From Heracleum sosnowskyi (lineage: Eukaryota > Streptophyta > Magnoliopsida > Apiales > Apiaceae), in the NCBI GenBank assembly GCA_030848705.1, contig JAUIZM010000100.1, positions 186,001-250,000 on the forward strand: a DNA stretch of 64,000 bases, in the 5' to 3' direction. Positions 1 to 13,589 of this stretch are shown here, in pieces. A program made the position numbers and the translations under genes. The notes beneath the pieces were generated by a model that saw nothing but the letters and a program-made list of their open reading frames with translations, ran no database searches and had not been told where the DNA came from. Position 1 is the stretch's first letter. Each line of letters begins with the position of its first letter.

Positions 1-3000
1 GGTCCGTACGTCCATTTTGTACCTCAATTTTAGCACGTGACAAAAAAAATCGAAAGAAAAATGTCCGGAACCTCGTTTTTTGAGCACGTGAAAATGCCAG
101 TGAATCCAGTTTTGGGCCAAAAAGTGGGTTTTTTCCCATTTTCGGGGGTCAAAAAAACCCATTTCCGGAAATGAAATTTCGCGTTTTTTGGTTCGTACGT
201 CCATTTTGTACCTCTATTTTAGCACGTGACAAAAAAAAATCGGAAGAAAAATGTCTGAAACCTCGTTTTTTGAGCGCGTGAAAATGCCAGTGAAACCAAT
301 TTTGGGCCAAAAAGTGGGTTTTTTCCCATTTTTGGGGGTCGAAAAAACACATTTCCGGAAATGAAATTTCGTGTTTTTTGGTCCGTACGTCCATTTTGTA
401 CCTCTATTTTAGCACGTGACAAAAAAAATCGGAAGAAAAAACACATTTCCGAGGCCAAAAAGTGGGTTTTTTCCCATTTTCGGGGGTCGAAAAAACCCAT
501 TTCCGGAAATGAAATTTCGCGTTTTTTGTTCCGTACGTCCATTTTAGCACGTAACAAAAAAAATCGGAAGAAAAATGTCCGGAACCTCGTTTTTTGAGCG
601 CGTGAAAATGCCAGTGAAACCAGTTTTGGGCCAAAAAGTGGGTTTTTTCCCATTTTCGGGGGTCGAAAAAACCCATTTTCGGAAATGAAATTTCGCGTTT
701 TTTGGTCCGTACGTCCATTTTGTACCTCAATTTTAGCACGTGACAAAAAAAATCGAAAGAAAAATGTCCGGAACCTCGTTTTTTGAGCACGTGAAAATGC
801 CAGTGAATCCAGTTTTGGGCCAAAAAAGTGGGTTTTTTTCCCATTTTCGGGGGTCAAAAAAACCCATTTCCGGAAATGAAATTTCGCGTTTTTTGGTTCG
901 TACGTCCATTTTGTACCTCTATTTTAGCACGTGACAAAACAAATCGGAAGAAAAATGTCCGAAACCTCGTTTTTTGAGCGCGTGAAAATGCCAGTGAAAC
1001 CAATTTTGGGCTAAAAAGTGGGTTTTTTCCCATTTTTGGGGGTCGAAAAAACACATTTCCGGAAATGAAATTTCGCGTTTTTTGGTCCGTACGTCCATTT
1101 TAGCACGTAACAAAAAAAATCGGAAGAAAAATGTCCGAAACCTCGTTTTTTGAGCGCGTGAAAATGCCAGTGAAACCAGTTTTGGGCCAAAAAGTGGGTT
1201 TTTTCCCATTTTCGGGGGTCGAAAAAACCCATTTCCGGAAATGAAATTTCCCGTTTTTTGGTCCGTACGTCCATTTTGTACCTCAATTTTAGCACGTGAC
1301 AAAAAAAATCGAAAGAAAAATGTCCGGAACCTCGTTTTTTGAGCACGTGAAAATGCCAGTGAATCCAGTTTTGGGCCAAAAAGTGGGTTTTTTCCCATTT
1401 TCGGGGGTCAAAAAAACCCATTTCCGGAAATGAAATTTCGCGTTTTTTGGTTCGTACGTCCATTTTGTACCTCTATTTTAGCACGTGACAAAAAAAATCG
1501 GAAGAAAAATGTCCGAAACCTCGTTTTTTGAGCGCGTGAAAATGCCAGTGAAACCAATTTTGGGCCAAAAAGTGGGTTTTTTCCCATTTTTGGGGGTCGA
1601 AAAAACACATTTCCGGAAATGAAATTTCGCGTTTTTTGGTCCGTACGTCCATTTTGTACCTCTATTTTAGCACGTGACAAAAAAAATCGGAAGAAAAAAC
1701 ACATTTCCGAGGCCAAAAAGTGGGTTTTTTCCCATTTTCGGGGGTCGAAAAAACCCATTTCCGGAAATGAAATTTCGCGTTTTTTGGTTCGTACGTCCAT
1801 TTTGTACCTCTATTTTAGCACGTGACAAAAAAAATCGGAAGAAAAATGTCCGAAACCTCGTTTTTTGAGCGCGTGAAAATGCCAGTGAAACCAATTTTGG
1901 GCTAAAAAGTGGGTTTTTTCCCATTTTTGGGGGTCGAAAAAACACATTTCCGGAAATGAAATTTCGCGTTTTTTGGTCCGTACGTCCATTTTAGCACGTA
2001 ACAAAAAAAATCGGAAGAAAAATGTCCGGAACCTCGTTTTTTGAGCGCGTGAAAATGCCAGTGAAACCAGTTTTGGGCCAAAAAGTGGGTTTTTTCCCAT
2101 TTTCGGGGGTCGAAAAAACCCATTTTCGGAAATGAAATTTCGCGTTTTTTGGTCCGTACGTCCATTTTGTACCTCAATTTTAGCACGTGACAAAAAAAAT
2201 CGAAAGAAAAATGACCGGAACCTCGTTTTTTGAGCACGTGAAAATGCCAGTGAATCCAGTTTTGGGCCAAAAAGTGGGTTTTTTTCCCATTTTCGGGGGT
2301 CAAAAAAACCCATTTCCGGAAATGAAATTTCCCGTTTTTTGGTTCGTACGTCCATTTTGTACCTCTATTTTAGCACGTTACAAAAAAATCGGAAGAAAAA
2401 TGTCCGAAACCTCGTTTTTTGAGCGCGTGAAAATGCCAGTGAAACCAATTTTGGGCTAAAAAGTGGGTTTTTTCCCATTTTTGGGGGTCGAAAAAACACA
2501 TTTCCGGAAATGAAATTTCGCGTTTTTTGGTCCGTACGTCCATTTTAGCACGTAACAAAAAAAATCGGAAGAAAAATGTCCGAAACCTCGTTTTTTGAGC
2601 GCGTGAAAATGCCAGTGAAACCAGTTTTGGGCCAAAAAGTGGGTTTTTCCCATTTTCGGGGGTCGAAAAAACCCATTTCCGGAAATGAAATTTCCCGTTT
2701 TTTGGTCCGTACGTCCATTTTGTACCTCAATTTTAGCACGTGACAAAAAAAATCGAAAGAAAAATGTCCGGAACCTCGTTTTTTGAGCACGTGAAAATGC
2801 TAGTGAATCCAGTTTTGGGCCAAAAAGTGGATTTTTTCCCATTTTCGGGGGTCAAAAAAACCCATTTCCGGAAATGAAATTTCGCGTTTTTTGGTTCTTA
2901 CGTCCATTTTGTACCTCTATTTTAGCACGTGACAAAAAAAATCGGAAGAAAAATGTCCGAAACCTCGTTTTTTGAGCGCGTGAAAATGCCAGTGAAACCA

Positions 3001-6000
3001 ATTTTGGGCCAAAAAATGGGTTTTTTCCCATTTTCGGGGGTCGAAAAAACCCATTTCCGGAAATGAAATTTCCCGTTTTTTGGTCCGTACGTCCATTTTG
3101 TACCTCAATTTTAGCACGTGACAAAAAAAATCGAAAGAAAAATGTCCGGAACCTCGTTTTTTGAGCACGTGAAAATGCCAGTGAATCCAGTTTTGGGCCA
3201 AAAAGTGGGTTTTTTCCCATTTTCGGGGGTCAAAAAAACCCATTTCCGGAAATGAAATTTCGCGTTTTTTGGTTCGTACGTCCATTTTGTACCTCTATTT
3301 TAGCACGTGACAAAAAAAATCGGAAGAAAAATGTCCGAAACCTCGTTTTTTGAGCGCGTGAAAATGCCAGTGAAACCAATTTTGGGCCAAAAAGTGGGAT
3401 TTTTCCCATTTTTGGGGGTCGAAAAAACACATTTCCGGAAATGAAATTTCGCGTTTTTTGGTCCGTACGTCCATTTTGTACCTCTATTTTAGCACGTGAC
3501 AAAAAAAATCGAAAGAAAAAACACATTTCCGAGGCCAAAAAGTGGGTTTTTTCCCATTTTCGGGGGTCGAAAAAACCCATTTCCGGAAATGAAATTTCGC
3601 GTTTTTTGGTCCGTACGTCCATTTTAGCACGTAACAAAAAAAATCGGAAGAAAAATGTCCGGAACTTCGTTTTTTGAGCGCGTGAAAATGCCAGTGAAAC
3701 CAGTTTTGGGCCAAAAAGTGGGTTTTTTCCCATTTTCGGGGGTCGAAAAAACCCATTTTCGGAAATGAAATTTCGCGTTTTTTGGTCCGTACGTCCATTT
3801 TGTACCTCAATTTTAGCACGTGACAAAAAAAATCGAAAGAAAAATGTCCGGAACCTCGTTTTTTGAGCACGTGAAAATGCCAGTGAATCCAGTTTTGGGC
3901 CAAAAAGTGTGTTTTTTTCCCATTTTCGGGGGTCAAAAAAACCCATTTCCGGAAATGAAATTTCGCGTTTTTTGGTTCGTACGTCCATTTTGTACCTCTA
4001 TTTTAGCACGTGACAAAAAAAATCGGAAGAAAAATGTCTGAAACCTCGTTTTTTGAGCGCGTGAAAATGCCAGTGAAACCAATTTTGGGCTAAAAAGTGG
4101 GTTTTTTCCCATTTTTGGGGGTCGAAAAAACACATTTCCGAAAATGAAATTTCGCGTTTTTTGGTCCGTACGTCCATTTTAGCACGTAACAAAAAAAATC
4201 GGAAGAAAAATGTCCGAAACCTCGTTTTTTGAGCGCGTGAAAATGCCAGTGAAACCAATTTTGGGCCAAAAAGTGGGTTTTTTCCCATTTTTGGGGGTCG
4301 AAAAAACACATTTCCGGAAATGAAATTTCGTGTTTTTTGGTCCGTACGTCCATTTTGTACCTCTATTTTAGCACGTGACAAAAAAAATCGGAAGAAAAAA
4401 CACATTTCCGGGGCCAAAAAGTGGGTTTTTTCCCATTTTCGGGGGTCGAAAAAACCCATTTCCGGAAATGAAATTTCGCGTTTTTTGGTCCGTACGTCCA
4501 TTTTGTACCTCTATTTTAGCACGTGACAAAAAAAATCGGAAGAAAAATGTTCGGAACCTCGTTTTTTGAGCGCGTGAAAATGCCAGTGAAACCAGTTTTG
4601 GGCCAAAAAGTGGGTTTTTTCCCATTTTCGGGGGTCGAAAAAACCCATTTCCGGAAATGAAATTTCGCTTTTTTTGGTCCGTACGTCCATTTTGTACCTC
4701 TATTTTAGCACGTGACAAAAAAAATTGAAAGAAAAATGTCCGGAACCTCGTTTTTTGAGCACGTGAAAATGCCAGTGAATCCAGTTTTGGGCCAAAAAGT
4801 GGGTTTTTTTCCCATTTTCGGGGGTCAAAAAAACCCATTTCCGGAAATGAAATTTCGCGTTTTTTGGTTCGTACGTCCATTTTGTACCTCTATTTTAGCA
4901 CGTGACAAAAAAAATCGGAAGAAAAATGTCCGAAACCTCGTTTTTTGAGTGCGTGAAAATGCCAGTGAAACCAATTTTGGGCTAAAAAGTAGGTTTTTTC
5001 CCATTTTTGGGGGTCGAAAAAACACATTTTCGGAAATGAAATTTCGCGTTTTTTGGTCCGTACGTCCATTTTAGCACGTAACAAAAAAAATCGGAAGAAA
5101 AATGTCCGAAACCTCATTTTTTGAGCGCGTGAAAATGCCAGTGAAACCAGTTTTGGGCCAAAAAGTGGGTTTTTTCCCATTTTCGGGGGTCGAAAAAACC
5201 CATTTCCGGAAATGAAATTTCCCGTTTTTTGGTCCGTACGTCCATTTTGTACCTCAATTTTAGCACGTGACAAAAAAAATCGAAAGAAAAATGTCCGGAA
5301 CCTCGTTTTTTGAGCACGTGAAAATGCCAGTGAATCCAGTTTTGGGCCAAAAAGTGGGTTTTTTCCCATTTTCGATGGTCAAAAAAACCCATTTCTGGAA
5401 ATGAAATTTCGCGTTTTTTGGTTCTTACGTCCATTTTGTACCTCTATTTTAGCACGTGACAAAAAAAATCGGAAGAAAAATGTCCGAAACCTCGTTTTTT
5501 GAGCGCGTGAAAATGCCAGTGAAACCAATTTTGGGCCAAAAAGTGGGTTTTTTCCCATTTTTGGGGGTCGAAAAAACACATTTCCGGAAATGAAATTTCG
5601 CGTTTTTTGGTCCGTACGTCCATTTTGTACCTCTATTTTAGCACGTGACAAAAAAAATCGGAAGAAAAAACACATTTCCGAGGCCAAAAAGTGGGTTTTT
5701 TCCCATTTTCGGGGGTCGAAAAAACCCATTTCCGGAAATGAAATTTCGCGTTTTTTGGTCCGTACGTCCATTTTAGCACGTAACAAAAAAAATCGGAAGA
5801 AAAATGTCCGGAACCTCGTTTTTTGAGCGCGTGAAAATGCCAGTGAAACCAGTTTTGGGCCAAAAAGTGGGTTTTTTCCCATTTTCGGGGGTCGAAAAAA
5901 CCCATTTCCGGAAATGAAATTTCGCGTTTTTTGGTCCGTACGTCCATTTTGTACCTCAATTTTAGCACGTGACAAAAAAAATCGAAAGAAAAATGTCCGG

Positions 6001-9000
6001 AACCTCGTTTTTTGAGCACGTGAAAATGCTAGTGAATCCAGTTTTGGGCCAAAAAGTGGGTTTTTTTCCCATTTTCGGGGGTCAAAAAAACCAATTTCCG
6101 GAAATGAAATTTCGCGTTTTTTGGTTCGTACGTCCATTTTGTACCTCTATTTTAGCACGTGACAAAAAAAATCGGAAGAAAAATGTCCGGAACCTCGTTT
6201 TTTGAGCGCGTGAAAATGCCAGTGAAACCAGTTTTGGGCCAAAAAGTGGGTTTTTTCCCATTTTCGGGGGTCGAAAAAACCCATTTCCGGAAATGAAATT
6301 TCGCGTTTTTTGGTCCGTACGTCCATTTTGTACCTCAATTTTAGCACGTGACAAAAAAAATCGAAAGAAAAATGTCCGGAACCTCGTTTTTTGAGCACGT
6401 GAAAATGCCAGTGAATCCAGTTTTGGGCCAAAAAGTGGGTTTTTTTCCCATTTTCGGGGGTCAAAAAAACCCATTTCCGGAAATGAAATTTCGCTTTTTT
6501 TGGTTCGTACGTCCATTTTGTACCTCTATTTTAGCACGTGACAAAAAAAATCGGAAGAAAAATGTCCGAAACCTCGTTTTTTGAGCGCGTGAAAATGCCA
6601 GTGAAACCAATTTTGGGCCAAAAAGTGGGTTTTTTTCCCATTTTTGGGGGTCGAAAAAACACATTTCCGGAAATGAAATTTCGCGTTTTTTGGTCCGTAC
6701 GTCCATTTTGTACCTCTATTTTAGCACGTGACAAAAAAAATCGGAAGAAAAAACACATTTCCGGGGCCAAAAAGTGGGTTTTTTCCCATTTTCGGGGGTC
6801 GAAAAAACCCATTTCCGGAAATGAAATTTCGCGTTTTTTGGTCCGTACGTCCATTTTAGCACGTAACAAAAAAAATCGGAAGAAAAATGTCCGGAACCTC
6901 GTTTTTTTGAGCGCGTGAAAATGCCAGTGAAACCAGTTTTGGGCCAAAAAGTGGGTTTTTTCCCATTTTCGGGGGTCGAAAAAACCCATTTCCGGAAATG
7001 AAATTTCGCGTTTTTTGGTCCGTACGTCCATTTTGTACCTCAATTTTAGCACGTGACAAAAAAAATCGAAAGAAAAATGTCCGGAACCTCGTTTTTTGAG
7101 CACGTGAAAATGCTAGTGAATCCAGTTTTGGGCCAAAAAGTGGGTTTTTTTCCCATTTTCGGGGGTCAAAAAAACCAATTTCCGGAAATGAAATTTCGCT
7201 TTTTTTGGTTCGTACGTCCATTTTGTACCTCTATTTTAGCACGTGACAAAAAAAATCGGAAGAAAAATGTCCGGAACCTCGTTTTTTGAGCGCGTGAAAA
7301 TGCCAGTGAAACCAGTTTTGGGCCAAAAAGTGGGTTTTTTCCCATTTTCGGGGGTCGAAAAAACCCATTTTCGGAAATGAAATTTCGCGTTTTTTGGTCC
7401 GTACGTCCATTTTGTACCTCAATTTTAGCACGTGACAAAAAAAATCGAAAGAAAAATGTCCGGAACCTCGTTTTTTGAGCACGTGAAAATGCCAGTGAAT
7501 CCAGTTTTGGGCCAAAAAGTGGGTTTTTTTCCCATTTTCGGGGGTCAGAAAAACCAATTTCCGGAAATGAAATTTCGCGTTTTTTGGTTCGTACGTCCAT
7601 TTTGTACCTCTATTTTAGCACGTGACAAAAAAAATCGGAAGAAAAATGTCCGGAACCTCGTTTTTTGAGCGCGTGAAAATGCCAGTGAAACCAGTTTTGG
7701 GCCAAAAAGTGGGTTTTTTCCCATTTTCGGGGGTCGAAAAAACCCATTTCCGGAAATGAAATTTCGCGTTTTTTGGTCCGTACGTCCATTTTGTACCTCA
7801 ATTTTAGCACGTGACAAAAAAAATCGAAAGAAAAATGTCCGGAACCTCGTTTTTTGAGCACGTGAAAATGCCAGTGAATCCAGTTTTGGGCCAAAAAGTG
7901 GGTTTTTTTCCCATTTTCGGGGGTCAAAAAAACCCATTTCCGGAAATGAAATTTCGCTTTTTTTGGTTCGTACGTCCATTTTGTACCTCTATTTTAGCAC
8001 GTGACAAAAAAAATCGGAAGAAAAATGTCCGAAACCTCGTTTTTTGAGCGCGTGAAAATGCCAGTGAAACCAATTTTGGGCCAAAAAGTGGGTTTTTTTC
8101 CCATTTTTGGGGGTCGAAAAAACACATTTCCGGAAATGAAATTTCGCGTTTTTTGGTCCGTACGTCCATTTTGTACCTCTATTTTAGCACGTGACAAAAA
8201 AAATCGGAAGAAAAAACACATTTCCGGGGCCAAAAAGTGGGTTTTTTCCCATTTTCGGGGGTCGAAAAAACCCATTTCCGGAAATGAAATTTCGCGTTTT
8301 TTGGTCCGTACGTCCATTTTAGCACGTAACAAAAAAAATCGGAAGAAAAATGTCCGGAACCTCGTTTTTTGAGCGCGTGAAAATGCCAGTGAAACCAGTT
8401 TTGGGCCAAAAAGTGGGTTTTTTCCCATTTTCGGGGGTCGAAAAAACCCATTTCCGGAAATGAAATTTCGCGTTTTTTGGTCCGTACGTCCATTTTGTAC
8501 CTCAATTTTAGCACGTGACAAAAAAAATCGAAAGAAAAATGTCCGGAACCTCGTTTTTTGAGCACGTGAAAATGCCAGTGAATCCAGTTTTGGGCCAAAA
8601 AGTGGGTTTTTTTCCCATTTTCGGGGGTCAAAAAAACCAATTTCCGGAAATGAAATTTCGCGTTTTTTGGTTCGTACGTCCATTTTGTACCTCTATTTTA
8701 GCACGTGACAAAAAAAATCGGAAGAAAAATGTCCGAAACCTCGTTTTTTGAGCGCGTGAAAATGCCAGTGAAACCAGTTTTGGGCCAAAAAGTGGGTTTT
8801 TTCCCATTTTCGGGGGTCGAAAAAACCCATTTCCGGAAATGAAATTTCGCGTTTTTTGGTCCGTACGTCCATTTTGTACCTCAATTTTAGCACGTGACAA
8901 AAAAAATCGAAAGAAAAATGTCCGGAACCTCGTTTTTTGAGCACGTGAAAATGCCAGTGAATCCAGTTTTGGGCCAAAAAGTGGGTTTTTTTCCCATTTT

Positions 9001-12000
9001 CGGGGGTCAAAAAAACCCATTTCCGGAAATGAAATTTCGCTTTTTTTGGTTCGTACGTCCATTTTGTACCTCTATTTTAGCACGTGACAAAAAAAATCGG
9101 AAGAAAAATGTCCGAAACCTCGTTTTTTGAGCGCGTGAAAATGCCAGTGAAACCAATTTTGGGCCAAAAAGTGGGTTTTTTTCCCATTTTTGGGGGTCGA
9201 AAAAACACATTTCCGGAAATGAAATTTCGCGTTTTTTGGTCCGTACGTCCATTTTGTACCTCTATTTTAGCACGTGACAAAAAAAATCGGAAGAAAAAAC
9301 ACATTTCCGGGGCCAAAAAGTGGGTTTTTTCCCATTTTCGGGGGTCGAAAAAACCCATTTCCGGAAATGAAATTTCGCGTTTTTTGGTCCGTACGTCCAT
9401 TTTAGCACGTAACAAAAAAAATCGGAAGAAAAATGTCCGGAACCTCGTTTTTTGAGCGCGTGAAAATGCCAGTGAAACCAGTTTTGGGCCAAAAAGTGGG
9501 TTTTTTCCCATTTTCGGGGGTCGAAAAAACCCATTTCCGGAAATGAAATTTCGCGTTTTTTGGTCCGTACGTCCATTTTGTACCTCAATTTTAGCACGTG
9601 ACAAAAAAAATCGAAAGAAAAATGTCCGGAACCTCGTTTTTTGAGCACGTGAAAATGCTAGTGAATCCAGTTTTGGGCCAAAAAGTGGGTTTTTTTCCCA
9701 TTTTCGGGGGTCAAAAAAACCAATTTCCGGAAATGAAATTTCGCTTTTTTTGGTTCGTACGTCCATTTTGTACCTCTATTTTAGCACGTGACAAAAAAAA
9801 TCGGAAGAAAAATGTCCGAAACCTCGTTTTTTGAGCGCGTGAAAATGCCAGTGAAACCAATTTTGGGCCAAAAAGTGGGTTTTTCCCATTTTTGGGGGTC
9901 GAAAAAACACATTTCCGGAAATGAAATTTCGCGTTTTTTGGTCCGTACGTCCATTTTGTACCTCTATTTTAGCACGTGACAAAAAAAATCGGAAGAAAAA
10001 ACACATTTCCGGGGCCAAAAAGTGGGTTTTTTCCCATTTTCGGGGGTCGAAAAAACCCATTTCCGGAAATGAAATTTCGCGTTTTTTGGTCCGTACGTCC
10101 ATTTTAGCACGTAACAAAAAAAATCGGAAGAAAAATGTCCGGAACCTCGTTTTTTGAGCGCGTGAAAATGCCAGTGAAACCAGTTTTGGGCCAAAAAGTG
10201 GGTTTTTTCCCATTTTCGGGGGTCGAAAAAACCCATTTCCGGAAATGAAATTTCGCGTTTTTTGGTCCGTACGTCCATTTTGTACCTCAATTTTAGCACG
10301 TGACAAAAAAAATCGAAAGAAAAATGTCCGGAACCTCATTTTTTGAGCACGTGAAAATGCTAGTGAATCCAGTTTTGGGCCAAAAAGTGGGTTTTTTTCC
10401 CATTTTCGGGGGTCAAAAAAACCAATTTCCGGAAATGAAATTTCGCGTTTTTTGGTTCGTACGTCCATTTTGTACCTCTATTTTAGCACGTGACAAAAAA
10501 AATCGGAAGAAAAATGTCCGGAACCTCGTTTTTTGAGCGCGTGAAAATGCCAGTGAAACCAGTTTTGGGCCAAAAAGTGGGTTTTTTCCCATTTTCGGGG
10601 GTCGAAAAAACCCATTTCCGGAAATGAAATTTCGCGTTTTTTGGTCCGTACGTCCATTTTGTACCTCAATTTTAGCACGTGACAAAAAAAATCGAAAGAA
10701 AAATGTCCGGAACCTCGTTTTTTGAGCACGTGAAAATGCCAGTGAATCCAGTTTTGGGCCAAAAAGTGGGTTTTTTCCCATTTTCGGTGGTCGAAAAAAC
10801 CCATTTCCGGAAATGAAATTTCGCGTTTTTTGGTCCGTACGTCCATTTTGTACCTCAATTTTAGCACGTGACAAAAAAAATCGGAAGAAAAATGTCCGGA
10901 ACCTCGTTTTTTGAGCACGTGAAAATGCTAGTGAATCCAGTTTTGGGCCAAAAAGTGGGTTTTTTTCCCATTTTCGGGGGTCAAAAAAACCAATTTCCGG
11001 AAATGAAATTTCGCGTTTTTTGGTTCGTACGTCCATTTTGTACCTCTATTTTAGCACGTGACAAAAAAAATCGGAAGAAAAATGTCCGAAACCTCGTTTT
11101 TTGAGCGCGTGAAAATGCCAGTGAAACCAATTTTGGGCCAAAAAGTGGGTTTTTTCCCATTTTGGGGGTCGAAAAAACACATTTCCGGAAATGAAATTTC
11201 GCGTTTTTTGGTCCGTACGTCCATTTTGTACCTCTATTTTAGCACGTGACAAAAAAAATCGGAAGAAAAAACACATTTCCGGGGCCAAAAAGTGGGTTTT
11301 TTCCCATTTTCGGGGGTCGAAAAAACCCATTTCCGGAAATGAAATTTCGCGTTTTTTGGTCCGTACGTCCATTTTAGCACGTAACAAAAAAAATCGGAAG
11401 AAAAATGTCCGGAACCTCGTTTTTTGAGCGCGTGAAAATGCCAGTGAAACCAGTTTTGGGCCAAAAAGTGGGTTTTTTCCCATTTTCGGGGGTCGAAAAA
11501 ACCCATTTCCGGAAATGAAATTTCGCGTTTTTTGGTCCGTACGTCCATTTTGTACCTCAATTTTAGCACGTGACAAAAAAAATCAAAAGAAAAATGTCCG
11601 GAACCTCATTTTTTGAGCACGTGAAAATGCCAGTGAATCCAGTTTTGGGCCAAAAAGTGGGTTTTTTTCCCATTTTCGGGGGTCAAAAAAACCCATTTCC
11701 GGAAATGAAATTTTGCGTTTTTTGGTTCGTACGTCCATTTTGTACCTCTATTTTAGCACGTGACAAAAAAAATGGAAGAAAAATGTCTGAAACCTCGTTT
11801 TTTGAGCTGGTGAAAATGCCAGTGAAACCAATTTTGGGCCAAAAAGTGGGTTTTTTCCCATTTTTGGGGTTCGAACAAACACATTTCCGGAAATGAAATT
11901 TTGCATTTTTTGGTCCGTACGTCCATTTTGTACCTCTATTTTAGCACGTGACAAAAAAAATCGGAAGAAAAAACACATTTCCGGGGCCAAAAAGTGGGTT

Positions 12001-13589
12001 TTTTCCCATTTTCGGGGGTCGAAAAAACCCATTTCCGGAAATGAAATTTCGCGTTTTTTGGTCCGTACGTCCATTTTAGCACGTAACAAAAAAAATCGGA
12101 AGAAAAATGTCCGGAACCTCGTTTTTTGAGCGCGTGAAAATGCCAGTGAAACCAGTTTTGGGCCAAAAAGTGGGTTTTTTCCCATTTTCGGGGGTCGAAA
12201 AAACCCATTTCCGGAAATGAAATTTCGCGTTTTTTGGTCCGTACGTCCATTTTGTACCTCAATTTTAGCACGTGACAAAAAAAATCAAAAGAAAAATGTC
12301 CGGAACCTCATTTTTTGAGCACGTGAAAATGCCAGTGAATCCAGTTTTGGGCCAAAAAGTGGGTTTTTTTCCCATTTTCGGGGGTCAAAAAAACCCATTT
12401 CCGGAAATGAAATTTCGCGTTTTTTGGTTCGTACGTCCATTTTGTACCTCTATTTTAGCACGTGACAAAAAAAACGGAAGAAAAATGTCCGAAACCTCGT
12501 TTTTTGAGCTGGTGAAAATGCCAGTGAAACCAATTTTGGGCCAAAAAGTGGGTTTTTTCCCATTTTTGGGGTTCGAACAAACACATTTCCGGAAATGAAA
12601 TTTCGCGTTTTTTGGTCCGTACGTCCATTTTGTACCTCTATTTTAGCACGTGACAAAAAAAATCGGAAGAAAAAACACATTTCCGAGGCCAAAAAGTGGG
12701 TTTTCTCCCATTTTCGGGGGTCGAAAAAACCCATTTCCGGAAATGAAATTTCGCGTTTTTTGGTCCGTACGTCCATTTTGTACCTCTATTTTAGCACGTA
12801 ACAAAAAAATTCGGAAGAAAAATGTCCGGAACCTCGTTTTTTGAGCGCGTGAAAATGCCAGTGAAACCAGTTTTGGGCCAAAAAGTGGGTTTTTTCCCAT
12901 TTTCGGGGGTCGAAAAAACCCATTTCCGGAAATGAAATTTCGCGTTTTTTGGTCCGTACGTCCATTTTGTACCTCAATTTTAGCACGTGACAAAAAAAAT
13001 CGAAAGAAAAATGTCCGGAACCTCGTTTTTTGAGCACGTGAAAATGCTAGTGAATCCAGTTTTGGGCCAAAAAGTGGGTTTTTTTCCCATTTTCGGGGGT
13101 CAAAAAAACCAATTTCCGGAAATGAAATTTCGCGTTTTTTGGTTCGTACGTCCATTTTGTACCTCTATTTTAGCACGTGACAAAAAAAATCGGAAGAAAA
13201 ATGTCCGGAACCTCGTTTTTTGAGCGCGTGAAAATGCCAGTGAAACCAGTTTTGGGCCAAAAAGTGGGTTTTTTCCCATTTTCGGGGGTCGAAAAAACCC
13301 ATTTCCGGAAATGAAATTTCGCGTTTTTTGGTCCGTACGTCCATTTTGTACCTCAATTTTAGCACGTGACAAAAAAAATCGAAAGAAAAATGTCCGGAAC
13401 CTCGTTTTTTGAGCACGTGAAAATGCCAGTGAATCCAGTTTTGGGCCAAAAAGTGGGTTTTTTTCCCATTTTCGGGGGTCAAAAAAACCCATTTCCGGAA
13501 ATGAAATTTCGCTTTTTTTGGTTCGTACGTCCATTTTGTACCTCTATTTTAGCACGTGACAAAAAAAATCGGAAGAAAAATGTCCGAAA
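1..13589. repeat. Satellite DNA array, left segment
   Basis: Tandem monomers, each beginning GGTCCGTACG or GGTTCGTACG. In the first 700 bases the starts fall at 1, 190, 380, 528 and 704, giving lengths of 189, 190, 148 and 176 bp. Four types recur. A has CCTCAATTTT, AGCACGTGAAA and AGTGAATCC. B has TGTCCGAAACC and GAAAAAACACATTT. C is the 148-bp form. D is the 176-bp form reading CCATTTTAGCACGTAAC. This segment is more mixed than the later ones: C units near 0.4, 1.7, 3.5 and 5.7 kb read CCGAGGCC, while most later ones read CCGGGGCC. The segment ends in a B-type monomer at the chromovirus junction. I do not recognise the family. Long minus-strand reading frames follow from low stop density and are not evidence of a gene. 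Confidence 0.97.

Noticed and set aside
361..597. Plus-strand small frames of 60-126 codons recurring in every satellite unit
   Set aside because: They follow the repeat period, change frame with single-base A-run differences and have no recognisable domain.
1..13589. Centromere identity (CENP-B box) or telomere-type repeats
   Set aside because: I found no CENP-B-box-like 17-mer and no TTTAGGG runs. Centromeric status cannot be decided from sequence alone, and the gypsy element is not clearly of the centromere-targeting CRM group.
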